Shown piece after piece: positions 1 to 6,689 of a stretch of DNA of 11,544 nt. Position 1 is the first letter of the stretch. Each line of letters begins with the position of its first letter. Source of the stretch: Acetobacteraceae bacterium (lineage in GTDB: Bacteria; Pseudomonadota; Alphaproteobacteria; Acetobacterales; Acetobacteraceae); assembly GCA_030039695.1 (NCBI GenBank), contig JASHVB010000133.1, positions 1 to 11,544 on the forward strand, in the 5' to 3' direction. The notes under the pieces are model-generated. The model made no database searches. It worked only from the letters and a program-made list of their open reading frames with translations, and had not been told where the DNA came from. The translations under genes were made by a program, and so were the position numbers.

Positions 1-1397
1 CTCGCGGTTCCGCCGGCAAACACGACCCCGCCCGTGTCGGCGCGGAACGCGTGCAGGCGATCGTCACCGGCACCGCCCGCGACCCATACGATTGGATCGG
101 AATGCCCATCAGTGGTCGTAATGATCGGCACCGGGCGTACGGCATTCAGCGCCGCACACCAGATTGGCTGCACGTCCAGGCGAGGCGCGTCGGCGACCAG
201 CAGCGCCGCGAGGCCGGCCGTATCGCCGCCAGGGCATTTGGCAGCCGGGGTAGCGAACACCACGACCGTGGCGCCTGCGGTCGGCCACGCAGCGGGCGCT
301 GTGATAATCGCGCTGTTCGCGACGCGCTTGACCAACAGCGCACCGCCGAGGCCGCCCAGGTCGGTGCGATCGAGAAGGTAGGCATTGCCGTCTTTGCCCA
401 ATTGCAAAAGCAACGCCCGAACGCCCAGCGGGCCTGAGACATCGATCGGAATCGGGTTCGCCCCGCCGAGTTCGGTCCCGCGCTCATCCAATCGATGCCA
501 ATCTGTTGGCGTAAAGAAATCACGTGGATCAGCGGTTTGACGCAGATCGGGCGGCAAGCGGATGACGGCTTCCTGGTCGCCCCAAATCTTCCCTGGCACG
601 GCATTCCCGGTTGCGACGAACAAAGACCGCCCATCCGAGACGACACCTCCGGGCGTCCAGATCCCGGCCTTGGCTGCGCGCGTGATCCACGCACCGAAGA
701 CACGCGGCGGCGCGACGTCGAGACCAACGACGGCTCCGTGATAATCGCCGCAATCGCCAAAATTGCCGCCGAACGGGACATAGACTCGCCCGTCCACGAG
801 CGCCAAAGCGCCTCGCTGGTTTTCCAGGCTGGAGTCGAAATGGATACGTTGGTCAGCGAGACCGGCCTCGAGATCGATCGGCCATCCCGGGACAACTGCC
901 CCGTCGCTGAGACGCAGCGCGAAGGTGCGATGACGCACCGTACCTTGCTCATCAATGAGTGCGTCGACGTAGAGGTCGGCAGCGCGAGGACTGATAACGG
1001 GCGTGCCGGTTATTCCCACGGGATCAATGTTACCGCACGAAAGCAGAGATCCTGGAACGGCCGCACCAAGAACCGTCCGCCAGACCGTTCGACCGGTTAC
1101 GGCATCAAGGCCATAGACCAAGTCTGCTTCGGTGGCGACAATTACCAGGCCATGCGGTGAACCGGGGGCGCGCCAAAAAAGCGGCTGCGCGAGTATTTGC
1201 CCTCGTACCCTCCCATCGAATGAATGATCCAGATGCATCTGAGAGGCACGTTGCCAGGTCAATCGCGGCACGATGTAGCGCCCGGTCCGAGCTGGATCAC
1301 CATGATAGGTGGATTGTGCGAGAGCACCATACCCTCCACCGAACGCGAGGCATCCAGCAACAAAGAGGACAAGAACCAGGAAGCTTTTCCACCGCAT
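1..1397 (-). CDS. Exported PQQ-like beta-propeller repeat protein (3' end beyond window)
   Basis: Reading the minus strand from the ATG at 1397-1395 gives 465 codons without a stop, then the window ends, so the C-terminus is missing. Residues 1-27 are an export signal: MRWK, a hydrophobic core, then two possible cleavage sites, a lipobox-like VAGC at 13-16 and an AxA site (ALA, 25-27). The protein may therefore be a lipoprotein or a soluble periplasmic protein. Beta-propeller repeats of the quinoprotein/BamB type follow: GLVIVATEADLVYGLDAVTG (83-102), RVYVPFGGNFGDCG (204-217), SLFVATGN (258-265), GKDGNAYLLDR (334-344) and a blade near 437-460. Cysteines at 121, 216, 388 and 414 could form disulfides. 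No CxxCH haem motif is visible. The phrase NIDPVGITGTPV (123-134) recalls an exported propeller family of unknown function. PQQ binding is not shown. An in-frame stop at 1421-1419 limits the start. A strong AAGGAG (1432-1427) lies too far upstream (29 bases) for this ATG. A two-codon ATG-AAC-TGA overlaps the start as TGATG. Confidence 0.85.
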   Translation of the reverse strand, partial: MRWKSFLVLVLFVAGCLAFGGGYGALAQSTYHGDPARTGRYIVPRLTWQRASQMHLDHSFDGRVRGQILAQPLFWRAPGSPHGLVIVATEADLVYGLDAVTGRTVWRTVLGAAVPGSLLSCGNIDPVGITGTPVISPRAADLYVDALIDEQGTVRHRTFALRLSDGAVVPGWPIDLEAGLADQRIHFDSSLENQRGALALVDGRVYVPFGGNFGDCGDYHGAVVGLDVAPPRVFGAWITRAAKAGIWTPGGVVSDGRSLFVATGNAVPGKIWGDQEAVIRLPPDLRQTADPRDFFTPTDWHRLDERGTELGGANPIPIDVSGPLGVRALLLQLGKDGNAYLLDRTDLGGLGGALLVKRVANSAIITAPAAWPTAGATVVVFATPAAKCPGGDTAGLAALLVADAPRLDVQPIWCAALNAVRPVPIITTTDGHSDPIVWVAGGAGDDRLHAFRADTGGVVFAGGTA

Positions 1398-1584
1398 CAG
1401 TTCATCGATCCAGCGGAGTTAAACGTCTCCTTAAGACTTGCGTTACGCATATCCGCAGCCAGTGCCCCGACATGCCGGCTCTCGAGCCACGAGCATTGCC
1501 ACACCCACAGGTGCGGCGACAACCGGAAGAGTCACGGTGCGCTGTTTGCCCAGCTCACTGGCTGACCTGCGTGCAGTGAAGCCC
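1398..1584. other. Intergenic leader of the beta-propeller gene
   Basis: I see no gene here. On the minus strand it should hold the promoter and leader of the beta-propeller gene. Visible elements are an 11-bp palindrome (TGCGT-t-ACGCA, 1439-1449) and the purine-rich AAGGAG at 1432-1427. I could not assign a convincing -35/-10 pair. Confidence 0.4.
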
Positions 1585-1710
1585 ATGAGGTTTCCGATCG
1601 CGGAGCTGCGGGCGATTCCACCCCAGCATCGCTCGGCACTGCTGATGCTCGGACCGTTCATCAATGAGGCGAACAGCCGCGTTTGGTACACTGCGGCCAA
1701 GCGACGCTGA
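1585..1710 (+). pseudogene. Probable truncated fragment of a small hypothetical gene
   Basis: From the ATG at 1585, 41 codons read as a natural-looking protein start: MRFPIAEL, then PPQHRSALLMLGPFINEANS. From memory, this resembles the N-terminus of small alphaproteobacterial hypothetical proteins, often on plasmids or in accessory DNA, with a pattern like 'LP..HR.ALL.L...NE.N'. After residue 31 the sequence turns into RVWYTAAKRR and stops, whereas such proteins normally run much further. The break at about 1675-1680 coincides with the end of the opposite-strand gene. The ribosome site is weak (GTGAAG, 4 bases upstream). It could be a chance frame, since the family memory is soft and cannot be tested here. 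Confidence 0.35.
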
Positions 1711-2197
1711 TTGTTCCGAGGTTGAGGCCGTGCAGTTGCGCCACTCGTAGAGCGGCCGCCGGAAGGACGGGTGGGACGAGCCAATGCCCCGACGAGCCGA
1801 GAGTCGTAGCCAGTGCCGTGACTGCGGCGGTGAGAAGTGGGCGGGCCTTGGGGTGCGGCGCCAGCTTGAAAATGTTATTGTCGACCAGCACGTCATTCTC
1901 GGCCTGAGCGGCGGCAGTTGCCCGCAGCAGGCACCGCTCATGGCACGTCATCGCCAAGGTCCCGGGCGGCGCCACCCGCAGGCCCGAACTTTGCAGCGTG
2001 AGCATTGCTTCCTGAGCATTTCGGAACAAGGCGCCGACCGTCTCTAAATCAGTGAGGAAGGCCCGCAAGTTTCGCGGCGCGGGCGTCTTGCAGTCCCTTA
2101 CACCATGCAGGGACCGCCGAACCACGCTGACAGCCCAGCCTGCCGCCTCGTCGATTTGTTCGGCACCACAGCGGCCACGCACGCCTGATACAGCCAT
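1661..2197 (-). CDS. Hypothetical protein of unknown function, 178 aa, possibly 3'-truncated
   Basis: I do not recognise this protein. The ATG at 2197-2195 is chosen because a strong Shine-Dalgarno GGAGGT (2207-2202) lies 4 bases upstream; the frame extends 21 codons further up but with no better start. It has no signal peptide or membrane segment, so it is probably cytoplasmic. Residues 41-75 and 86-135 are rich in helix-forming residues. A cysteine/histidine motif CHERC sits at 85-89, followed by NDVLVDNNIFKLAPHPKARP (101-120) and GHWLVPPVLP (137-146). C10, C36, C85 and C89 could bind metal, but this is a guess. The last ten residues (QCTKRGCSPH) are unlike the rest and may have been acquired when the gene was cut at a rearrangement. 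The beta-propeller gene lies downstream on the same strand after 263 bp, too far to assume one operon. Composition and the ribosome site argue for a real gene. Confidence 0.65.
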   Translation of the reverse strand: MAVSGVRGRCGAEQIDEAAGWAVSVVRRSLHGVRDCKTPAPRNLRAFLTDLETVGALFRNAQEAMLTLQSSGLRVAPPGTLAMTCHERCLLRATAAAQAENDVLVDNNIFKLAPHPKARPLLTAAVTALATTLGSSGHWLVPPVLPAAALRVAQLHGLNLGTISVAWPQCTKRGCSPH

Positions 2198-2201
2198 GAG
2201 A

Positions 2202-2207
2202 ACCTCC
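2202..2207 (-). promoter_or_regulatory. Shine-Dalgarno site deciding the start of the 178-aa gene
   Basis: The minus strand reads GGAGGT, then TCTC, then ATG. It is the best ribosome-binding match in the left third of the window, and it sets the start at 2197 instead of further upstream. Confidence 0.7.
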
Positions 2208-2237
2208 AGCCGATCGCCCGAGCCGGCAGGGACGTTA

Positions 2238-2260
2238 TTGCGAGTGCGTCGCAGTCGCAA
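2238..2260. promoter_or_regulatory. Near-perfect 23-bp palindrome upstream of the 178-aa gene
   Basis: The arms are TTGCGAGTGCG and CGCAGTCGCAA around a central T, and 10 of 11 positions pair. It ends 40 bp upstream of the minus-strand ATG at 2197, in the right place for a dimeric repressor or activator operator. As RNA it would form an 11-bp hairpin with no loop to speak of and no T tract, so a DNA-binding site is more likely than a terminator. Its binding protein is unknown; no adjacent regulator gene is seen. Confidence 0.45.
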
Positions 2261-2741
2261 GTGAATTGTGCATGAGCCGGTCCGTTGCCGGTTCTCCGCT
2301 GCCGGTGCGTGTGAGATCCAACGACGGGTCGCCGGATCTCGCCCCTTGTTGTCGGCCTACGCTTAACGCTGGGATTTTCCTCGAATGGTGATGTGAGCGA
2401 CACTTAACCTGAGACCCAGAGGAGCACGCAGTCTCACGATTGGCGTTAACGATGGGACTCTGAGGACGGTGCGGCGTGTGTAATGTTGAGGCTCGACGAC
2501 AGCGCCCGCAATCGCCGTCCGACGTTTGATCTTCGCGGTTGGCAACCAAAGTGACTCGAACGCTGCAAGAAACTTTGTCTCACGTTTGATGTCGCACAAC
2601 GGGCAACGATCGCAGGTTAGATATCAGCAGTATTCCCAAAGACTGTTGCTAAGCCATTGGTGCTACCGCCTTGCGAGTCCGAGCGTTCAATGTCGAACGA
2701 CATCGGCCAAACCAAGCGCGATGCCCGTTTTTTCGGAGGCC
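2261..2741. other. Gene-poor stretch with no supportable CDS
   Basis: About 480 bp in which every open frame is short, changes character along its length and lacks a ribosome site. The motif GCCGGT recurs three times at 2276-2307. A 9-bp direct repeat ACGTTTGAT occurs at 2522-2530 and 2582-2590, exactly 60 bp apart. One minus frame near 2610-2590 reads CxxCxxC (CDRCPLC), but it has no ATG and no recognisable continuation. The stretch may be decayed sequence or an old insertion scar; nothing here identifies a particular element. Confidence 0.4.
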
Positions 2742-3392
2742 TCAGGTCTGTCGCGACCGACGATGCCGCGTCCCGCGGGAGGCTGCATCGCGCGGCGCGT
2801 GCTCCTCGACGAGAGCCTTAAGCAGAATCGGAACGCGCGTTAGCGGCTCGGTCAAGCCAAGGCTCTGAGCGGCAACACGAGCGCCTTCGCATAGCAGGAA
2901 TACCTGGCTGGCAACCGCTTCCGGGTCACGCAAGCCGACATCCCGGCACAGCCTGACGAGCCGTTCGCGGATTGCAGATTTGTGCTCTCTGACCACCCGA
3001 CGCGCGGGATGATCCGGGTCCGGCAGTTCGATCGCGGCGTTCGCAAGCGCACAGCCCCGGCCGGCTTCGCCGATGAACCATTGGCCAATGTGCTGCAACC
3101 AGGCCATCAACTCTCCCTTCGGGTCGCCCGGATGCGCGGCTGCGATCGCGTCCCATGCCAAATCGACCTCGCTCGCGAATTCCCGCAGGCATGCCGCGAT
3201 GAGCTCGTCCTTGGATTCGAAATGCCGGTAGAGCGTCATCTTGTTGGTGCCCGCCGCCTCGGCGATCGCATCTACGCCTACGGCATGGATGCCACGGCGG
3301 TAGAACAATTCCCGCGCGACCACGAGAATGCGCGCACGAGGCGGCATGGGGGTATGCGAATCGCCAGCGAACTTGACGCCCGGCGCGGCCAT
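2742..3392 (-). CDS. TetR/AcrR-family transcriptional repressor of the divergent efflux operon
   Basis: This is a 216-aa one-component regulator. Residues 19-66 form the TetR DNA-binding domain: RARILVVARELFYRRG, then VDAIAEAAGTNKMTLYRHFE with the typical 'T-LYRHF-SK-EL' recognition-helix end, then KDELI. The remaining helical part (about 70-200) is the dimerisation and ligand-binding domain, which in this family senses small hydrophobic molecules and releases DNA. The gene is divergent from the RND pump with a 121-bp spacer carrying operator-like repeats, so it most likely represses both the pump and itself. The ATG at 3392 has only a weak GAGAGC ribosome site. The ATG for M16 gives a start closer to the domain but has no ribosome site. 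The tail (about 195-216) is arginine-rich and probably disordered. Specific ligands cannot be read from the sequence. Confidence 0.92.
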   Translation of the reverse strand: MAAPGVKFAGDSHTPMPPRARILVVARELFYRRGIHAVGVDAIAEAAGTNKMTLYRHFESKDELIAACLREFASEVDLAWDAIAAAHPGDPKGELMAWLQHIGQWFIGEAGRGCALANAAIELPDPDHPARRVVREHKSAIRERLVRLCRDVGLRDPEAVASQVFLLCEGARVAAQSLGLTEPLTRVPILLKALVEEHAPRDAASRGTRHRRSRQT

Positions 3393-3407
3393 GACGGGTT
3401 GCTCTCG

Positions 3408-3413
3408 ATTATG
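3408..3413 (-). promoter_or_regulatory. Candidate -10 box of the tetR-family gene
   Basis: The minus strand reads CATAAT, five of six matches to TATAAT, directly abutting the first operator half (3414-3427). No good -35 is seen at 16-18 bp. A start about 7 bases downstream would leave a leader of about 9 bases. Confidence 0.35.
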
Positions 3414-3457
3414 TTACTGACCGTTCACACCTTTCGGGGGTGTTACCGATCAGTCAC
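3413..3457. promoter_or_regulatory. Double operator in the tetR/RND divergent spacer
   Basis: Two similar 14-bp pseudo-palindromes, TTACTGACCGTTCA (3414-3427) and TTACCGATCAGTCA (3443-3456), agree at 10 of 14 positions. They start 29 bp apart. Together they form a larger inverted repeat with arms 3413-3431 and 3439-3457 (15 of 19 pairs) around TTTCGGG. This fits two TetR dimers, or one extended site, covering both divergent promoters. Binding by the adjacent regulator is inferred from position and symmetry. Confidence 0.65.
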
Positions 3458-3462
3458 CCCCA

Positions 3463-3468
3463 TATAGC
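3463..3468 (+). promoter_or_regulatory. Candidate -10 box of the efflux operon
   Basis: TATAGC matches four of six consensus positions and lies 6 bp downstream of the second operator half, so a bound repressor would cover its spacer and -35 region. No strong -35 hexamer is visible. Confidence 0.3.
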
Positions 3469-3513
3469 GCGGAGCCAAGCCGAGAGCCACCCCGTTCGCA
3501 AGGCCATACCGAA

Positions 3514-6500
3514 ATGGTGAACTTCTTTATTCACCGCCCGATTTTCGCGGCTTCCATCGCCATCGTCATGGTGCTGGCGGGCGTGGTGGCGTACCGTTTC
3601 CTGCCGGTCGCGCAGCTGCCGGAGGTCACCCCACCACAGGTGGTGGTGACCACGACCTACCCAGGTGCCAGCTCCGAAGTTGTCGCCCACACCGTCACCA
3701 CGCCCTTGGAAGAGCAGATCAACGGCGTGGAGGGCATGGCCTACATGTCGTCGGTCAGCGCCAATGATGGCAGCTCGACCATCACCGTCACGTTCAATGT
3801 CGGCTACCCGATCGATATCGCGGCGGTGGATGTGCAGAACCGCGTCGCCCAGGCGCAGGGGGACTTGCCCGCCATCGTTAATCAGTCGGGCATCACCGTC
3901 AGCAAGAAGAATCCGGATATCCTGCTGGGTGTCACGCTGTATTCTCCCGATAATTCTGTCGATCTCGTCAATATCAGCAACTATGCGTACCTGCAGCTGG
4001 TCGATCCGCTCAAGCGGCTGCCCGGCGTGGGCGACGTGACCATCTTTGGCGAGCGTCGGTATTCGATGCGGGTCTGGTTGGACCCCGACAGGCTGGCCGA
4101 ACTCGGCATCACCGCGACGGACGTGCAGAACGCCATTGCCGAGCAGAACGTCCAGGTTGTCGCAGGCAAGCTTGGGCAGTCGCCGGCACCGGCCGGCACC
4201 ATGTTCGAATATCAGGTGGACGCACTCGGCCGGCTGAGCGATCCCGCGCAGTTCGGCGAGATCGTTGTCCGCGCCGGGACCGGAAGCGAAGCCGTGGTTC
4301 ACCTGCGTGATGTCTCGCGCATCGAGCTCGGGGCTTTGCAGTACACGTCAAGTGCGCGTTTGAACGATCGGCCCACTGTGTTCGTCGCCGTCTACCAGAC
4401 GCCTGGATCGAACGCTCTGCAGGTCGAGCACGAAGTAAAGGCCGAGATGGCGCGGCTCGGCAACCGATTCCCTCCGGGTCTTGCCTGGCGGATCCCGTAC
4501 GACACGACCATGTTCGTCGCGGCCTCGATGCACGACGTGATGGTGACGCTTACCGAGGCGCTCGCGCTGGTGATCGCGGTGGTGTTTCTGTTCCTGCAAA
4601 GCTGGCGCACCACGATCATTCCGGCGATCGCCATCCCGGTCTCCCTGATCTTTACGCTGGCGGCAATGCTGGCAGCCGGCTTCTCGCTCAATATGGTAAG
4701 CATGCTCGGCATTGTTCTGGCGATCGGCCTCGTCGTCGACGATGCGATCGTCGTGGTCGAGAACGTGGAACGCCAGCTCGAACGCGGGCTTCCACCGGTG
4801 CAGGCTGCAATCACTGCGATGAAGGAGGTCACCGGTCCGATCGTCGCAACGACCGCTGTGCTGATGGCGGTCTTTGTACCGGTGGCATTTCTGCCGGGCG
4901 TCGTCGGCCGGCTCTATAACCAGTTTGCCCTGACGATTGCGATCTCCGTCGCGATCTCCGCCTTCAACTCGCTGACGCTCAGCCCGGCTCTCGCCGCGGT
5001 GCTCCTGCGCTATCGCCCGGCCCCCCGTTTTCTACCTTTCCGCGCCTTCAATGCCGGTTTCACGCGCGCGGCAGAAGCGTACGCGCGGGCCGTCCGTTGG
5101 CTGATCGCGGCGCGGTGGGGTGCGCTTGCCGTGTTCGCGGGCGTACTGGTGATCACCTATGGACTTTACTCGCGGATCCCAGCTGGGTTCTTGCCGGTCG
5201 AGGACCAGGGCTACTTCTTCGCGGTCATCCAACTGCCCGACGGCGCATCCCTGCAGCGGACGGAGCAGGTGGCGGAGCAGGTGCATAGGATCCTGGCCGC
5301 ACAGCCCGGAGTGCAGGATGTGGTCCCGGTCACCGGCACGAACTTCCTGACAGGCGCCAATCAGTCCAACGCTGGGGTGGAATTCGCCATCCTGAAGCCG
5401 TGGGATCAGCGCGGCGCCAGACTCAGCGCTGCCAACATCATCGAGACCGTGCGCCCGAAACTGTTGGCGATCTCCGATGCGATCAGCCTCAGCTTCGACC
5501 CACCGTCGATCCCTGGCATCTCCACGACTGGGGGGTTTGAATTCGAAGTTGAAGATTTGACGGGACGCGGCTCGCAGGCGCTGAACGATGCGACCCAAGC
5601 GCTGCTGGCAAAGGCCCGCCAACAGCCCGAACTCGATCCGCATCAGCTCTTTACCACCTTCGGCACCTCGACACCCGAGTACAAGTACGACCTTGATCGG
5701 ACGAAGGTGAAGGTTCTCGGGCTTAACCTGTCGGACGTGTTTAACACGCTGCAGATCTATCTCGGCTCGCTCTACGTCAACGACTTCAATTTGTTCGGAC
5801 GGACCTTCCGCGTGACGATGCAGGCCGAGCGGGATGCCCGCGCGAGCGCAACGGATTTGTCACGTCTCTATGTGCGCAACGCGGGCGGGCAGATGATCCC
5901 GCTCGATACGCTCGGCACGCTGCGTCCAACGGTCGGACCGGAATACGTATCGCACTACAATGTCTATGGATCCGCCCTGATCAATGGGGCACCCGCGCCG
6001 GGCTACAGCTCTGCACAGGCGATCGCTGCCATGCAGCGGGCAGCACAAGAGTCGCTACCGGCCGACTTTGGTTATGAGTGGACCGGCATCGCGTACCAGG
6101 AGCTCAAAGCAGGATCGACCGCGCCGATCGTCTTCGCCCTCGCGCTGGTCTTCGTGTTCCTGGTGTTGGCGGCGCAGTACGAGAGCTGGTCGATGCCGTT
6201 CATGGTGATCCTCTCCGTGCCACTCGCGCTGTTCGGCGCGGTGCTGGCGCTGTGGATCCGCGGGATGCAGCTCGACGTGTATTCGGAAATCGGCCTTGTC
6301 ATGCTGATCGGGCTGGCTGCGAAGAATGCAATCCTTATCGTCGAGTTCGCCAAGCAACTGCGCGAGCGCGGCGCTGGCATCGTCGACGCGGCGATGGAGG
6401 CCGGGCGGCTCCGGCTGCGGCCGATCCTGATGACAGCCTTCGCCTTCATTCTTGGCAGCGCGCCGCTGATGGTGGCCTCCGGTGCCGGGGCGGGCAGTCG

Positions 6501-6669
6501 ACAGTCGATCGGCACCACGGTCGTCGGCGGCATGTTAGCGGCGACGGTTTTCGGGCTTGCCCTGGTGCCGGTGTTCTACGCGGTGATCGAACGGCTGCGC
6601 GAAGGCGGGGCTTCCACGCATGCACAATCCGTCAGCCAGCGCCGCTTCGAAAGCGCCATCGGCGATTGA
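3514..6669 (+). CDS. RND multidrug efflux transporter, HAE-1 family (AcrB/MexB-like)
   Basis: This is a 1051-aa inner-membrane proton/drug antiporter, full length for the family (about 1030-1055). It opens with MVNFFIHRPIFAASIAIVMV, the usual cytoplasmic start and TM1. A periplasmic porter domain follows, then TM2-6 (about 335-500), a second porter and docking domain, and TM8-12 from about 870. The proton-relay residues are present: adjacent aspartates D409 and D410 in TM4 (GLVVDDAIVVVEN), K937 in TM10 (GLAAKNAILIVEF) and T974 in TM11 (LRPILMTAFAF), matching AcrB D407, D408, K940 and T978. It would work as a trimer with the fusion protein encoded 20 bp downstream and an outer-membrane channel encoded elsewhere. 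The substrate range is unknown; HAE-1 pumps commonly export hydrophobic or amphiphilic drugs, dyes and solvents. The ATG at 3514 has a modest AAGG 10 bases upstream. Expression is probably controlled by the divergent TetR-type repressor. Confidence 0.97.
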   Translation: MVNFFIHRPIFAASIAIVMVLAGVVAYRFLPVAQLPEVTPPQVVVTTTYPGASSEVVAHTVTTPLEEQINGVEGMAYMSSVSANDGSSTITVTFNVGYPIDIAAVDVQNRVAQAQGDLPAIVNQSGITVSKKNPDILLGVTLYSPDNSVDLVNISNYAYLQLVDPLKRLPGVGDVTIFGERRYSMRVWLDPDRLAELGITATDVQNAIAEQNVQVVAGKLGQSPAPAGTMFEYQVDALGRLSDPAQFGEIVVRAGTGSEAVVHLRDVSRIELGALQYTSSARLNDRPTVFVAVYQTPGSNALQVEHEVKAEMARLGNRFPPGLAWRIPYDTTMFVAASMHDVMVTLTEALALVIAVVFLFLQSWRTTIIPAIAIPVSLIFTLAAMLAAGFSLNMVSMLGIVLAIGLVVDDAIVVVENVERQLERGLPPVQAAITAMKEVTGPIVATTAVLMAVFVPVAFLPGVVGRLYNQFALTIAISVAISAFNSLTLSPALAAVLLRYRPAPRFLPFRAFNAGFTRAAEAYARAVRWLIAARWGALAVFAGVLVITYGLYSRIPAGFLPVEDQGYFFAVIQLPDGASLQRTEQVAEQVHRILAAQPGVQDVVPVTGTNFLTGANQSNAGVEFAILKPWDQRGARLSAANIIETVRPKLLAISDAISLSFDPPSIPGISTTGGFEFEVEDLTGRGSQALNDATQALLAKARQQPELDPHQLFTTFGTSTPEYKYDLDRTKVKVLGLNLSDVFNTLQIYLGSLYVNDFNLFGRTFRVTMQAERDARASATDLSRLYVRNAGGQMIPLDTLGTLRPTVGPEYVSHYNVYGSALINGAPAPGYSSAQAIAAMQRAAQESLPADFGYEWTGIAYQELKAGSTAPIVFALALVFVFLVLAAQYESWSMPFMVILSVPLALFGAVLALWIRGMQLDVYSEIGLVMLIGLAAKNAILIVEFAKQLRERGAGIVDAAMEAGRLRLRPILMTAFAFILGSAPLMVASGAGAGSRQSIGTTVVGGMLAATVFGLALVPVFYAVIERLREGGASTHAQSVSQRRFESAIGD

Positions 6670-6689
6670 CCCCCTGAAGGACGAAGGTC

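Noticed and set aside
146..955. Minus-strand open frame of 269 codons and plus-strand frame 495-1160
   Set aside because: Both are off-frame shadows of the beta-propeller gene, whose own frame gives clear propeller repeats and a signal peptide. The shadows are serine- and arginine-rich with no family features.
2590..2612. CxxCxxC (CDRCPLC) on the minus strand as a zinc-ribbon gene
   Set aside because: A stop codon lies just upstream, the only starts are TTG without a ribosome site, and the following residues show no matching second cysteine pair.
3454..4302. Minus-strand frame of 282 codons opposite the start of the RND gene
   Set aside because: It is antisense to an unmistakable RND coding sequence and covers the promoter spacer. 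Its histidine/arginine/aspartate-rich composition is typical of reverse-frame shadows in high-GC genes.
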